Source: Ferruginibacter sp. (GTDB lineage: Bacteria > Bacteroidota > Bacteroidia > Chitinophagales > Chitinophagaceae). From it: a stretch of 64,000 nt of DNA. The stretch is from assembly GCA_028288705.1 (NCBI GenBank), contig JAQBNH010000013.1:1-64000 (forward strand), given 5' to 3'. Made by a program: the position numbers and the translations under genes. Under the pieces are notes generated by a model, which was not told where the DNA came from, searched no databases, and worked only from the letters and a program-made list of their open reading frames with translations. Of this stretch, positions 47,548 to 55,956 are shown piece after piece; position 1 is the stretch's first letter, and every line of letters begins with the position of its first letter.

Positions 47548-48129
47548 ATGCTACAGACATTATTTGATATTGAACCCCGCCTTCCGGAAGGATTTACTTA
47601 CCAGCCGGAATTTATCAGCAAAGAAGAAGAAGAGCATCTTTTGCAGATTATCTCTTCACTGGAAATGAAACAGATGCAATTTCACCAGTATGAAGCTAAA
47701 CGTCGCGTGATCAGTTTTGGCCAGGGCTGGAGTTTTACCGAACAACAATTAAAAGAGGGTCCACCAATACCTTCCGACTTCCTTTTCCTGATAAAAAAGA
47801 TCGCAGCACAACGTTCAATTGATTGTGAAGAAATTGCTCAAATGTTGATAACGGAATATCCACCGGGCGCAATAATCAACTGGCACCGGGATGCACCTCC
47901 TTTCGCGAGCATCGCAGGCGTTTCTCTCAAAAGCGATTGCAGTTTTAAATTAAGGCCGCAGGAAAAGGAACAACAAACGCGTAAGGCAACGATTTCCTTA
48001 AATGTTCAACGGCGTTCCTTGTACATCATGCAGGGCAAGGCGAAAACAGACTGGCAACATAGCACCGCCGCAGCGGTGGATCAACCGCGGTATTCAATTA
48101 CATTCCGCACGTTGAAAAGCAATAAATAA
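47548..48129 (+). CDS. alkB: AlkB-like alpha-ketoglutarate-dependent dioxygenase
   Basis: Fe(II)/2-oxoglutarate dioxygenase of 193 aa that would reverse alkylation damage such as 1-methyladenine in DNA. Iron ligands His113 and Asp115 (NWHRD) and His171 (WQHS) are present, as are the 2-oxoglutarate arginines Arg181 and Arg187 (RYSITFRTLK). The N-terminal nucleotide-recognition lid region (GFTYQPEFISKEEEEHLLQII) is typical of the short AlkB family. It is divergent from the mutasome cassette and probably shares its regulatory region. Confidence 0.88.
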   Translation: MLQTLFDIEPRLPEGFTYQPEFISKEEEEHLLQIISSLEMKQMQFHQYEAKRRVISFGQGWSFTEQQLKEGPPIPSDFLFLIKKIAAQRSIDCEEIAQMLITEYPPGAIINWHRDAPPFASIAGVSLKSDCSFKLRPQEKEQQTRKATISLNVQRRSLYIMQGKAKTDWQHSTAAAVDQPRYSITFRTLKSNK

Positions 48130-48137
48130 TTTTTAGC

Positions 48138-48159
48138 GATCATGGGACACCCGATGATC
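48138..48159. terminator. Hairpin between convergent alkB and DUF2059 genes
   Basis: GATCATGGG-ACA-CCC(G)ATGATC forms a 9-bp stem with one bulged G and a 3-nt loop. It lies between two convergent stop codons and overlaps the DUF2059 stop. U-tracts on either side are weak, so a bidirectional terminator is plausible, not certain. Confidence 0.45.
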
Positions 48160-48595
48160 AATCACGCTTTATAAATCCTTTTACTTTTAGATTTTCAATT
48201 GTCTTTTCTGCGATTTGACTGCCCCAAATCCTACCAATTTCCATGGACTCCTGCATGATCAGGGGTGTGTTTGCAATAATCTTTTTACCAAGTGGGGTTT
48301 CATAAAAGGCAATCAATGCCACGATCTCTGCATCTGTGTAATATTTGGCATAAACGGGCGTGACCAAATTAATTATAGTATCTGAATTCAATTCTTTCCT
48401 GAAATTCACCCAATAATCTTCCGGCACAGCGGGAAAGTTTTGTTTAAAACTACCGATAACGGATTCCGCCATTTGTACACCCATTTTACCTGCGCCCGTA
48501 ACATCCAGCAGCTTTTTTATATTGACCATGTTCGATTGGGTGTACCCAAGGGAACAGATCCCTATCAGGAGTAACGATGTGAGTAATTTTTTCAT
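48158..48595 (-). CDS. DUF2059 domain exported protein
   Basis: Exported 145-aa protein (signal peptide MKKLLTSLLLIGICSLGYTQ). It matches DUF2059: a helical region (VTGAGKMGVQMAESVIGSF) and the conserved VTPVYAKYYTDAEIVALIAFYETPLGKKI. Function of the family is unknown; location is probably periplasmic. It is monocistronic in appearance, with a 204-bp upstream region that holds an AAAAGTAAAAAG-type repeat (48686-48714). Confidence 0.85.
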   Translation of the reverse strand: MKKLLTSLLLIGICSLGYTQSNMVNIKKLLDVTGAGKMGVQMAESVIGSFKQNFPAVPEDYWVNFRKELNSDTIINLVTPVYAKYYTDAEIVALIAFYETPLGKKIIANTPLIMQESMEIGRIWGSQIAEKTIENLKVKGFIKRD

Positions 48596-48685
48596 ATGGC
48601 CGAATTATGTTGACGCTTTAGCAAACAAGTTACAGGAAAAGCGATAAAAAATTATGTTCGGCAACCGTCATTCAACTCCGTCGGC

Positions 48686-48714
48686 CTTTTTACTTTTAAA
48701 CTTTTACTTTTCTC
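48686..48714 (-). repeat. AAAAGTAAAAAG-type intergenic repeat, copy 1
   Basis: The minus strand reads AAAAGTAAAAGTTTAAAAG followed by TAAAAAGG. A similar run occurs at 58836-58862. It lies in the 204-bp region between two divergent genes; nothing else was recognised there. Confidence 0.35.
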
Positions 48715-48799
48715 CTTTGATTTCCCCGTTTTCAACAATACATTTACTTCACCCTTCTGCTTCCCCGGCTGCATCCGTTTAATCATTCAAAAACTACTC

Positions 48800-50104
48800 A
48801 TGAAAAAATTATGTTTCCTGCTCCTGGCTATTGGCCATTTGCAAATTATCTGCGCACAATCCGTTGCCATTAATAATACCAATACCGGCCCGGCTTCCAG
48901 CGCTATCCTGGATGTGAGCAGCACGCAAAAGGGATTGCTGATACCCAGGATGAGTACGACAGAACGTACCGGCATTGCCACGCCAAATAACGGCTTGCTG
49001 GTTTTCGATAACGATACCAACAGTTTTTGGTTTTATGGGAACAGTGCCTGGACGCAAATCAGTACGTCGAACAGCGGCTGGAACCTGTCCGGGAACACAG
49101 CCACCAGTGCCGGCAGTTTTATCGGTACCACTGACAATCTTCCCCTCCGTTTTAAAACAAATAATCAATGGTCAGGCGAAATAAATCCGCTCACCACAAA
49201 CATCTTTTTAGGCCCGCTCTCCGGCAATGCATCGGTAACCGGTGTCGCCAATACGGCGATCGGCGGCAGCAGCCTGGGAAACAATACCAGCGGGCAATTC
49301 AATGTATCATTTGGGATAAATACGATGGCCAATAACCTGAGCGGCAGCTACAATGCTGCTATTGGCGAACGTGTATTACAATTTAATACCGGATCCTATA
49401 ATACTGGTTTAGGTGCTGAAGCCCTGCGCAATAATTCAAACGGCACAAATAACGTGGCGGTTGGCAGCTTTGCTTTATACAACAATACACAGGGATTTTT
49501 TAATACCGCCGTTGGCTACAATAGTTTGCTGAATACGGCTGTTGGCACTACCTTAACATGTCTTGGCTATAATGCGGATGTAAATGGTGAATTCTATTCA
49601 AACTCAACGGCCATTGGCGCTTCAGCCCGCGTAGACGCTTCCAATAAAGTGCGTGTCGGCAGTACGACTGTCTCATCAATAGGTGGACAAGTAGGCTGGA
49701 GTACGTTCTCCGACGGGCGGTATAAACAACAGGTAAAAGAGGATGTGCCCGGGCTTGCCTTTATCAGGATGTTGCGGCCTGTTACCTATACCGTTGACCT
49801 GGCCGGCCTTGACCAATATTTTAAAACGTCGTTACATCAGCAGCCATCGATAAAACGCGAAAGTGGTTTCATTGCCCAGGAAGTAGAAGCTGCCGCACAA
49901 AAAAACGGTTTTAGTTTTAGCGGTGTAGATACGCCAAAAAACCCCGATGGACTTTATGCCTTACGGTATGCAGACTTCGTGGTGCCGCTAGTGAAAGCGC
50001 TGCAGGAACAGCAGGCGATCATCGAAGCGCAACAAACCAAAATGAATGCAATGGAAAAGCGTTTGGAAAAACTGGAAGCGACCCTGCTGCCTGGAAGTAA
50101 ATAA
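48800..50104 (+). CDS. Tail-fibre-like adhesin with C-terminal S74 chaperone domain
   Basis: Exported 434-aa protein (signal MKKLCFLLLAIGHLQIICAQ). The N-terminal part has the Bacteroidota LIPRMSTTERTGI pattern; the middle (about 140-270) has YadA-head-like repeats of about 14 residues (NTAIGGSSLGNNTSG, YNAAIGERVLQFNTG, NNVAVGSFALYNNTQG) predicted to form a left-handed beta-roll trimer. The C-terminal peptidase S74-type intramolecular chaperone begins at SDGRYKQQV (catalytic Ser/Lys region) and includes GFIAQEVEAAAQKNG, ending in a coiled coil. Such proteins are not phage remnants in Bacteroidota; no other phage gene lies nearby. Confidence 0.88.
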   Translation: MKKLCFLLLAIGHLQIICAQSVAINNTNTGPASSAILDVSSTQKGLLIPRMSTTERTGIATPNNGLLVFDNDTNSFWFYGNSAWTQISTSNSGWNLSGNTATSAGSFIGTTDNLPLRFKTNNQWSGEINPLTTNIFLGPLSGNASVTGVANTAIGGSSLGNNTSGQFNVSFGINTMANNLSGSYNAAIGERVLQFNTGSYNTGLGAEALRNNSNGTNNVAVGSFALYNNTQGFFNTAVGYNSLLNTAVGTTLTCLGYNADVNGEFYSNSTAIGASARVDASNKVRVGSTTVSSIGGQVGWSTFSDGRYKQQVKEDVPGLAFIRMLRPVTYTVDLAGLDQYFKTSLHQQPSIKRESGFIAQEVEAAAQKNGFSFSGVDTPKNPDGLYALRYADFVVPLVKALQEQQAIIEAQQTKMNAMEKRLEKLEATLLPGSK

Positions 50105-50110
50105 CCTGTC

Positions 50111-50641
50111 TTAGCGAAACCTGTCTGACTGGCTGATCCATACAAACACAACTAAAAATATTCCCAGGCTGATAACCTGTATCATTTGTTTAAATTTAAT
50201 CCGGTTATCCTGAAGGAGAACCAAATCTATCACTGGCTTATTATTTAACTCGATCTGGTAGATGTGGATGTAAGATTCACGGGAATTAGAACGGTAACTT
50301 TTTATTCCGGCCTTATCTGTATACACCTGCAATACAGCTGCACTATACTGAAGGGTATCTTCCAGCAAATCGGGAGAAGATGCTGCTTCGAAAACGTTTG
50401 AAGGAATGACAAAAGTATTTCCGGCTTCGTCATCAAATTCGTAGTAAAATGCGCTGGAACCTTTGCCTCGAGGAACCTTTACTGCTTTATTTATCAGCCT
50501 GACAGAGTCGATCCTGTAAAGATCAGTTGTTGCAATCAGCGGTTCCGTCTTTCTAAAAAGAACGCCAACACAAAAAATAATGAAGAGGCCTGTCGATAAC
50601 AGCAATACATGGGTTCTCTTAAATCTGGAATCTCGCGGCAT
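50111..50641 (-). CDS. Hypothetical membrane protein with two terminal membrane segments
   Basis: Not recognised. The 176-aa protein has hydrophobic segments at about 12-30 and 153-170 that flank a soluble, beta-rich domain of about 120 residues, a layout like DUF3592-type envelope proteins. The soluble part contains KVPRGKGSSAFYYEFDDEAGNTFVIP. It converges with the tail-fibre gene (6-bp gap). Codon use fits the surroundings. Confidence 0.6.
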   Translation of the reverse strand: MPRDSRFKRTHVLLLSTGLFIIFCVGVLFRKTEPLIATTDLYRIDSVRLINKAVKVPRGKGSSAFYYEFDDEAGNTFVIPSNVFEAASSPDLLEDTLQYSAAVLQVYTDKAGIKSYRSNSRESYIHIYQIELNNKPVIDLVLLQDNRIKFKQMIQVISLGIFLVVFVWISQSDRFR

Positions 50642-50721
50642 CGAATGAGGGTTAGAGAAATGACAGCATCTCCAACCTTTGCAGGAACGAGGTTAACGAG
50701 TCGCTTGTTAAAAAATTAAGA

Positions 50722-51138
50722 TCATCCTATCGTAGCACGAGTGTTCGTTGAACTGATCAATGGAAAATATTTATGCCTGTTCTCATACATGATCCAGAGC
50801 AGGATCAATCCAAAACCCAATGCGATCGGTAAGCCGCTTGTATCCTGGTAAATATTGGTGAGTAAGATTCCCACCCAAACCGGGAAAATGATCAGCGCAC
50901 CTAAAGCCCTGGTTCTTGGAAATATTATCAAGAGTCCGCCAACGATCTCCGCCAATCCCACCAATGGCATTAACCAGCCGATCTCTGTAAATGCTGCAAA
51001 CGCCTTCATCATTTTTTCGGGCATCTCCTTCGGCATCGGCATGTAGTTAAGGAATTTATTTAAGCCGGCATTAATAAAAAATAACCCAAATAATAAAGAG
51101 AGCACGAATAAGACTTTGCTTTTGATAGAACTTTTCAT
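50722..51138 (-). CDS. DoxX-family membrane protein
   Basis: Inner-membrane protein of 138 aa with four hydrophobic segments (about 7-27, 53-72, 77-97 and 102-118). It has the DoxX-like pattern FFINAGLNKFLNYMPMPKEM near residue 20 and WLMPLVGLAEIVGGLLIIFPR near 55. DoxX proteins are membrane subunits of thiol/thiosulfate oxidoreductases in some organisms, but most members have no proven role. It lies alone, downstream of a 294-bp repeat-rich gap. Confidence 0.85.
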   Translation of the reverse strand: MKSSIKSKVLFVLSLLFGLFFINAGLNKFLNYMPMPKEMPEKMMKAFAAFTEIGWLMPLVGLAEIVGGLLIIFPRTRALGALIIFPVWVGILLTNIYQDTSGLPIALGFGLILLWIMYENRHKYFPLISSTNTRATIG

Positions 51139-51284
51139 TGTGACTGTTTTGTAAAGTTGAAGATGGATAACCCCGGTATCTGAAGTTACTCGTTAAAGAA
51201 ACAAAACTTTGATTAAAGTGCAAAGGAGGATTAACTAAAAGCTAACCACAGAGTTAAAGATGTTTTGCACAGAGTCTCACTTAG

Positions 51285-51408
51285 TTCTCGCCACAGAAAA
51301 ACACAAAGATGCACGAAGCCATGATATCGCAATGAAGGCACGAAAGCACAGGCTTTAAGAAGACGGCTTGCCCGCTACGAAGTCCAGAAAACACAAAATG
51401 CACTAAGC
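51285..51408 (+). repeat. Dispersed repeat copy (CGCCACAGAAAAACACAAAG) in gene-poor gap
   Basis: The gap 51139-51432 contains CGCCACAGAAAAACACAAAG at 51289, continuing with ATGCACGAAGCC, then looser echoes AATGAAGGCACGAAAGCAC (about 51331) and CCAGAAAACACAAAATGCAC (about 51383). The first copy resembles those at 42004 and 58873 on the other strand. No coding frame is convincing. Confidence 0.55.
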
Positions 51409-51432
51409 TAACGTGAGGATGTTGACTTTCTG

Positions 51433-52086
51433 TCACCTCCTGCCCTTCTTGTCTTCCAGCCGTTTTAAATTGTTGTTTGTGATCCACAATTCGGTACTCC
51501 CTGTATCGGCAACATTGCTGTACATGACCAGGTTGCCCAGGATTTTTGAATTGTGAAACTTCGATGGTTTAATCACTGCAAATGCATAATTGTCGTCGGG
51601 CTGCCTGCCCGGCAGGATATGTTCAAAGTAGATGGTGTCGTTTACAACGCGGTATGTACCTCTTCGTTCCCATATTCCGAAGCAGCCGATTCTTTCGTGA
51701 AATGTATAATCTTCTTTAAGCCTGACCGTGGTTAAACAATTTGCGGCACCTTCTCGTTCGGCAACAAGCACATCCTTCCCGTCAAATTTATCAAAGTCGA
51801 TTAATCCTGATGGTTGACAATACGTGATGCAGATAACAAAAAGCAATAAGGCGATGAGCATTAACCGGCGTTTATCCGAAAATCGATCTGCCACACGTAA
51901 ATAGCATTGCCTCAACAGAGACACTATCAATCCGACATACACAGCAGCTAATACAATGAAAAAAGGGACTGCAAAAAATCCCAGCTGGCCTTCCCAGAAA
52001 TAACGGCTGTTTACCAGGAGGAAAAAAACCAGGATCGTAATGATGAGGATTTTATTTCGCTGAATCAGCGGGTTATTCGCCATCAT
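51433..52086 (-). CDS. Hypothetical membrane protein
   Basis: Not recognised. The 217-aa protein has hydrophobic segments near 12-27, 32-57 and 73-89, followed by a soluble domain (about 95-217) with two conserved-looking features: REGAANCLTTVRLKEDYTFHERIGCFGIWERRGTYRVVNDTIYF. A lipocalin-like or META-like beta fold is possible. Its ATG overlaps the stop of the upstream propeller lipoprotein gene by one base (TAATG), so the two are translationally coupled. Met2 is an equally good start. Confidence 0.6.
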   Translation of the reverse strand: MMANNPLIQRNKILIITILVFFLLVNSRYFWEGQLGFFAVPFFIVLAAVYVGLIVSLLRQCYLRVADRFSDKRRLMLIALLLFVICITYCQPSGLIDFDKFDGKDVLVAEREGAANCLTTVRLKEDYTFHERIGCFGIWERRGTYRVVNDTIYFEHILPGRQPDDNYAFAVIKPSKFHNSKILGNLVMYSNVADTGSTELWITNNNLKRLEDKKGRR

Positions 52087-53390
52087 TATTTAACAAATAT
52101 AGCTGTGGCAATGGCTCCGTTCGAGCCGGAAGTCAGTGAGGTTGAAACGCCATTATTCCAATATTTTGCAACGGTATTTGTACCCGAATATTCGTAGCCC
52201 GCAGTATACACATTCGTACCAAGGGTAAAAATTGAATAGGCCCGGGCGTTATTGGAGCCATCAGTTAACGAGGTTGCTACGCCGTTTTTCCATTGCTTGG
52301 CCACCGTTTTAGTTCCGTTGGATTCGTTACCCGCTACAAACACATCCGAACCTGAAAGTGAAATGGCATAGCCCTGGGCATCATTGGTACCGTTTGTCAG
52401 TGCGCTGGCTACGCCATTTTTCCAAACCTTCGCCACGGTTTTCGTCCCGTTACTTTCAAAACCTGAAACGTAGACATCTGATCCTGAAACAGCAATAGCC
52501 TCTGCAGTAGCATCGTATACGCCGTTCGTCAGGGCAGTTCCTATCCCGTTTTTCCAAAACTTCGCTATTCCGACATTTCCATTAAATTCAGACCCGGAAG
52601 CATAGACATCATTTCCTGAAACAAAAACAGACCAGACTTCAGAATATACCCCTCCCGTTGATAGTGAAGTAGCTATTCCATTTTTCCATACCCTTGCGGT
52701 CCTTGGATAGGATGAAGCTTCATCACCGGCTACGTAAACATCGTTGCCGGAAACAAAAACTGACCAGGCGAAGGCAGATGTACCGCTGGTTAGGGAAGTG
52801 CCAACTCCATTCTTCCACACTTTAACCGACTGACCTACCGGAGGAGTTGCTTCGTAACCAACCACGTACACATCGTCACCATTTACGAAGAGACCAAACG
52901 CCCTGGCATTATTTATTCCATTGGTTAAATTTGTGGCCACTCCATTTTTCCAGATCTTTGCTACCTCTTTAATACCATTGCTCTCAAATCCAGCCACATA
53001 AATATCTGCATTTGCTGTCGTAAAACTCAACTCATTCCCGTATGCGGTACCGACACTGTTTTGAGCATAGGCCCGTACATAATACATTGTTGAAGGAGCG
53101 AGTGCGGGGATTCCGCTTATAAAAGTTCCTGAGCCGGCTCCGTCCAGGCTATGATTACCCGTAACTACGGGGTTTGGACTCGTGCTCCAGCAAACACCAC
53201 GACCGGATATGGCGGCACCACCATCCGAGCTGATATTTCCCCCGCTAAATGCGCTGATCTTTGTGACGGAAAGAATCGGGTTGGTTGTGACTGTTGGCAA
53301 TACTGCTGGCTGGCCATTGCCGGGGCTGCTTTCTTTTTTACAATTGAATGAAATAACTGCAGTAAGCAAAATAAAATAAATTCTTCTCAT
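52086..53390 (-). CDS. Lipoprotein with Fn3-like domain and seven-repeat beta-propeller
   Basis: Lipoprotein of 434 aa (lipobox AVISFNC). Residues about 30-130 match the FISUMP/fibronectin-like pattern (RGVCWSTSPNPVVTGNH, ALAPSTMYYVRAYAQNSVGTAYG). Residues about 130-434 are seven tandem repeats of about 43 residues with core DVYVAGFESNG...VAKVWKNGVATSLT. Seven copies is the blade count of a closed propeller. Similar repeats occur in Bacteroidota surface proteins of unknown role; ligand or adhesion function is inferred. Coupled to the downstream membrane protein gene. Confidence 0.8.
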   Translation of the reverse strand: MRRIYFILLTAVISFNCKKESSPGNGQPAVLPTVTTNPILSVTKISAFSGGNISSDGGAAISGRGVCWSTSPNPVVTGNHSLDGAGSGTFISGIPALAPSTMYYVRAYAQNSVGTAYGNELSFTTANADIYVAGFESNGIKEVAKIWKNGVATNLTNGINNARAFGLFVNGDDVYVVGYEATPPVGQSVKVWKNGVGTSLTSGTSAFAWSVFVSGNDVYVAGDEASSYPRTARVWKNGIATSLSTGGVYSEVWSVFVSGNDVYASGSEFNGNVGIAKFWKNGIGTALTNGVYDATAEAIAVSGSDVYVSGFESNGTKTVAKVWKNGVASALTNGTNDAQGYAISLSGSDVFVAGNESNGTKTVAKQWKNGVATSLTDGSNNARAYSIFTLGTNVYTAGYEYSGTNTVAKYWNNGVSTSLTSGSNGAIATAIFVK

Positions 53391-53494
53391 GGGGAATGGT
53401 ATTGTACGGTTAGGTTTAGACGAAGATATCGGAGTTTTGATAAACGGATTCGATCAACAGCAGAATTTCATATAGCCGTTTTTCTTATTATTTA

Positions 53495-53956
53495 TTATAA
53501 CCTTTGTGCCGACACGCTTTCTGTTAAACTTACCTGCAGGTTAATTAACCACTGAGTTAAGCTCTTTAAAGGACCAGTCATAAACGGGTCGTGAATATAA
53601 ATTGCCTTTGCGCTATCGTTCTTTATAATCTGTAGCCGGTATTCTTCTCCATCAATTACACCAGATTCATAAAGCGTATCCGTTTCTGCCAAATTTATTT
53701 TAGTTATAAGATCAACAAACTGGTTATGCTGATCAATCATCATCTTTACGCTAAAAGAATCGGCCTTTTGGTTCATCCCCGTAGTTTTGATAAAAACCGA
53801 ATCGCTGTTATCTAAATACATTGAGTAGGCAATCCCGCTAACAATCAGAGAATAATTAAAATCAACAGACATCCTCATCTCCTTCTTTGCACTGCGCTGT
53901 TCCTTGCAGGACGCTGACAGTAATACCACGCTACTGAGAAATAGAAATATTCGCAT
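53495..53956 (-). CDS. Hypothetical lipoprotein
   Basis: Not recognised. The 153-aa protein has a signal ending in the lipobox LLSASC. The body is hydrophilic, with a beta-strand rich stretch (VDFNYSLIVSGIAYSMYLDNSDSVFIK). No catalytic motif or repeat is visible. It sits in a run of lineage-specific envelope genes on the same strand, 105 bp after the propeller gene start. Confidence 0.6.
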   Translation of the reverse strand: MRIFLFLSSVVLLSASCKEQRSAKKEMRMSVDFNYSLIVSGIAYSMYLDNSDSVFIKTTGMNQKADSFSVKMMIDQHNQFVDLITKINLAETDTLYESGVIDGEEYRLQIIKNDSAKAIYIHDPFMTGPLKSLTQWLINLQVSLTESVSAQRL

Positions 53957-54026
53957 AGCTAAATTAAAGTTGTATCGCCAGTTAATAGCTTAACACATAC
54001 CAGTTGAATTGTACTAATTGAGCAGT

Positions 54027-54644
54027 TCATTGCACAACTTTTTCTTCGAAACTAAACTCGTTAAATATTTCAATTCGCATCTCATAGCGTTTAGTCATCG
54101 CCTGTTTAATGAAAAAAATGCCTATATCTTTTATGCCAGCATCCGTCGACTTCCTTGTGGAATATTGCGCAATCCATCCAATACCTTTCTCATATGAGAT
54201 GTCATGTTTCGTTGACAAAGGCAAGAACATTTTTTTTAGATTATCAAAAAATGCTTCTGCCTGAGCTTTATTAGCAAAGCCAATCCAAAGAGATAAACCT
54301 AACAATTTTTTTAAATCACCTGCTTCACCCATCGTAACGTTCACACTTCCCTTTTTTATACTTAATCCCGCAACCGGACTTTTGGTAAAAACAAATGAAC
54401 GTGTTACCTCCAGGCCTCCGCCATCGCCAGAATCTATCCCAACATCCATGCTAAGCCGCTTAGTTGTGGTATTGCTTCGGTGAAGATTCTTTACCGAAGA
54501 CAAAGTATCAAGGATTGAATTTTTGGCTTTAAGAATATCTACGCCAAAAAATAATTGCCTGACAGCGTTGTCAAAGGTTAATGATTGCGCTGAACAGATG
54601 TTGGTAATCAAAATTGTTATAAAGATGAACAGGCTTTTGCGCAT
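54027..54644 (-). CDS. Hypothetical exported protein
   Basis: Not recognised. The 205-aa protein has a signal peptide (MRKSLFIFITILITNICSAQ). The rest contains a region rich in Gly and Asp (DVGIDSGDGGGLEVTRS) and a helical stretch (FANKAQAEAFFDNLKKMF). No domain is assigned and no cysteine pairs stand out. The neighbours are an ankyrin protein and a lipoprotein on the same strand. Confidence 0.55.
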   Translation of the reverse strand: MRKSLFIFITILITNICSAQSLTFDNAVRQLFFGVDILKAKNSILDTLSSVKNLHRSNTTTKRLSMDVGIDSGDGGGLEVTRSFVFTKSPVAGLSIKKGSVNVTMGEAGDLKKLLGLSLWIGFANKAQAEAFFDNLKKMFLPLSTKHDISYEKGIGWIAQYSTRKSTDAGIKDIGIFFIKQAMTKRYEMRIEIFNEFSFEEKVVQ

Positions 54645-54712
54645 TGGTTGTTGAATATCCTACCATTTATTATTGAATACTAAATAAACATTCACTCAGG
54701 AGTCCTTCTTCA

Positions 54713-55777
54713 TTACAAACCCCTTTTCGCTGTTACACTCATCACGCCATCCGTTGTTAAACGCGCACTTTGCAAACCGCGGATATTTTCTTCGGCGGCA
54801 TTGGTTTCATTGCGTAACGTCCAATCCTTACCGCGGTAGGCTTTAAGCAGGATAATGCCCGCACCATCAGTGGCAGCGATCCATTTACCTGTGATGATTT
54901 TCTTGTCGATCGTTTTCCATTTGTAACTGTTGTCGGCATTTACCTGCAGGGCTTCGGTAGCGCCATGAAAAGAATATTCATCACGTTCGTAGTTACCGTC
55001 GGTATGCGTATTCACCGCCATCGTTTCGCCAAGGCACCAGTCGCCCAGGAAGAAGTCGGTCCAGTATTTCTCGCGCACAATACCGGTCACAGAACCCCAG
55101 TTCGTCCAGTCGTTCCAGTTAGGCGCTCCCTCACGCGCAATTAAATATTTACGTTCTCCTGCTGCAACATTCTTCACTTTGTAATCACCGGGGGCACCTA
55201 CTTCGAGCACGGTGCCGGTATGCCAGCTCCCGTTAAAAAACGCTACTTTATCGCCTGCCTTAAAAGAGCCGAACGGTGCCCAGGGAAGTTTTACTTTCGG
55301 CGCATTTTTCAGCGACACTAAAACAGGTGACGGCGTAGGAATGACCGGCGGCTTTACGGGTGGATTTACCGGCGGTAATTTTTTGGGTGGCGGGATCGGA
55401 TTTTTAGTTAATGGCGTCAGTACAGCCATTACCGTTGTTGCTTTTGCCAGTTTTGCCCTGTCGTACGCGGTACGACCGTACGCGTCCTGCAACTCCGGTT
55501 TCGCGCCTTGCGCGAGTAAAAATCTCACTACTTCTGTATGTCCGCCAGAGGATGCTGCCATCAGCGGCGTGAGGCCCGTGCCTTCCATCTGCCAGTTTAC
55601 ATCACCCCCTCCTTCGACGATACTTTTAATTTCTTTCAGGTAACCGCCGTCGCTTTCCCGGATCAGCGCTTCGCCTTTCATCTTCGCGTCGTACTTCGCC
55701 CACGGGCCGGTTTGCGCAATCGTGTTTTCGCAATGAAATATTAAGCAGGTGAGCAGCAGGGCGGCGAAAATTTTCAT
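54713..55777 (-). CDS. Exported ankyrin-repeat protein with proline linker and Tudor/SH3-like domain
   Basis: Protein of 354 aa from ATG 55777 (the frame continues to 55855 but the signal peptide MKIFAALLLTCLIFHCENTIAQ fits this start). Residues about 40-110 hold about two ankyrin repeats (GTGLTPLMAASSGGHTEVVRFLLAQGAKPELQDAYGRTAYDRAK). A proline-rich linker follows (about 125-150, NPIPPPKKLPPVNPPVKPP), then a small beta domain (KAGDKVAFFNGSWHTGTVLEVG) reminiscent of Tudor or Agenet folds. The C-terminal 130 residues are unassigned. Ankyrin proteins are often protein-binding; the extracytoplasmic location is unusual. Confidence 0.7.
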   Translation of the reverse strand: MKIFAALLLTCLIFHCENTIAQTGPWAKYDAKMKGEALIRESDGGYLKEIKSIVEGGGDVNWQMEGTGLTPLMAASSGGHTEVVRFLLAQGAKPELQDAYGRTAYDRAKLAKATTVMAVLTPLTKNPIPPPKKLPPVNPPVKPPVIPTPSPVLVSLKNAPKVKLPWAPFGSFKAGDKVAFFNGSWHTGTVLEVGAPGDYKVKNVAAGERKYLIAREGAPNWNDWTNWGSVTGIVREKYWTDFFLGDWCLGETMAVNTHTDGNYERDEYSFHGATEALQVNADNSYKWKTIDKKIITGKWIAATDGAGIILLKAYRGKDWTLRNETNAAEENIRGLQSARLTTDGVMSVTAKRGL

Positions 55778-55956
55778 ATATAACGAATTAGCGTACACGA
55801 AAAGTAAAAGATTAAATCGCAACTGCCAAGTAAATCCGGAGCTATGTGAGGACATTTAACCCCAAACCAACAACTTTTGCCACCAAAGCCGACAAACAGA
55901 AAGCAACACGAAGTACGAACTTTTACTCGCTGATATCTATCTTCACTTTCTGCCCT

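Noticed and set aside
48800..50104. Tail-fibre-like gene as evidence of a prophage
   Set aside because: Signal peptide, LIPRM region and S74 chaperone are common in Bacteroidota chromosomal adhesins, and no capsid, portal, terminase or integrase gene is near.
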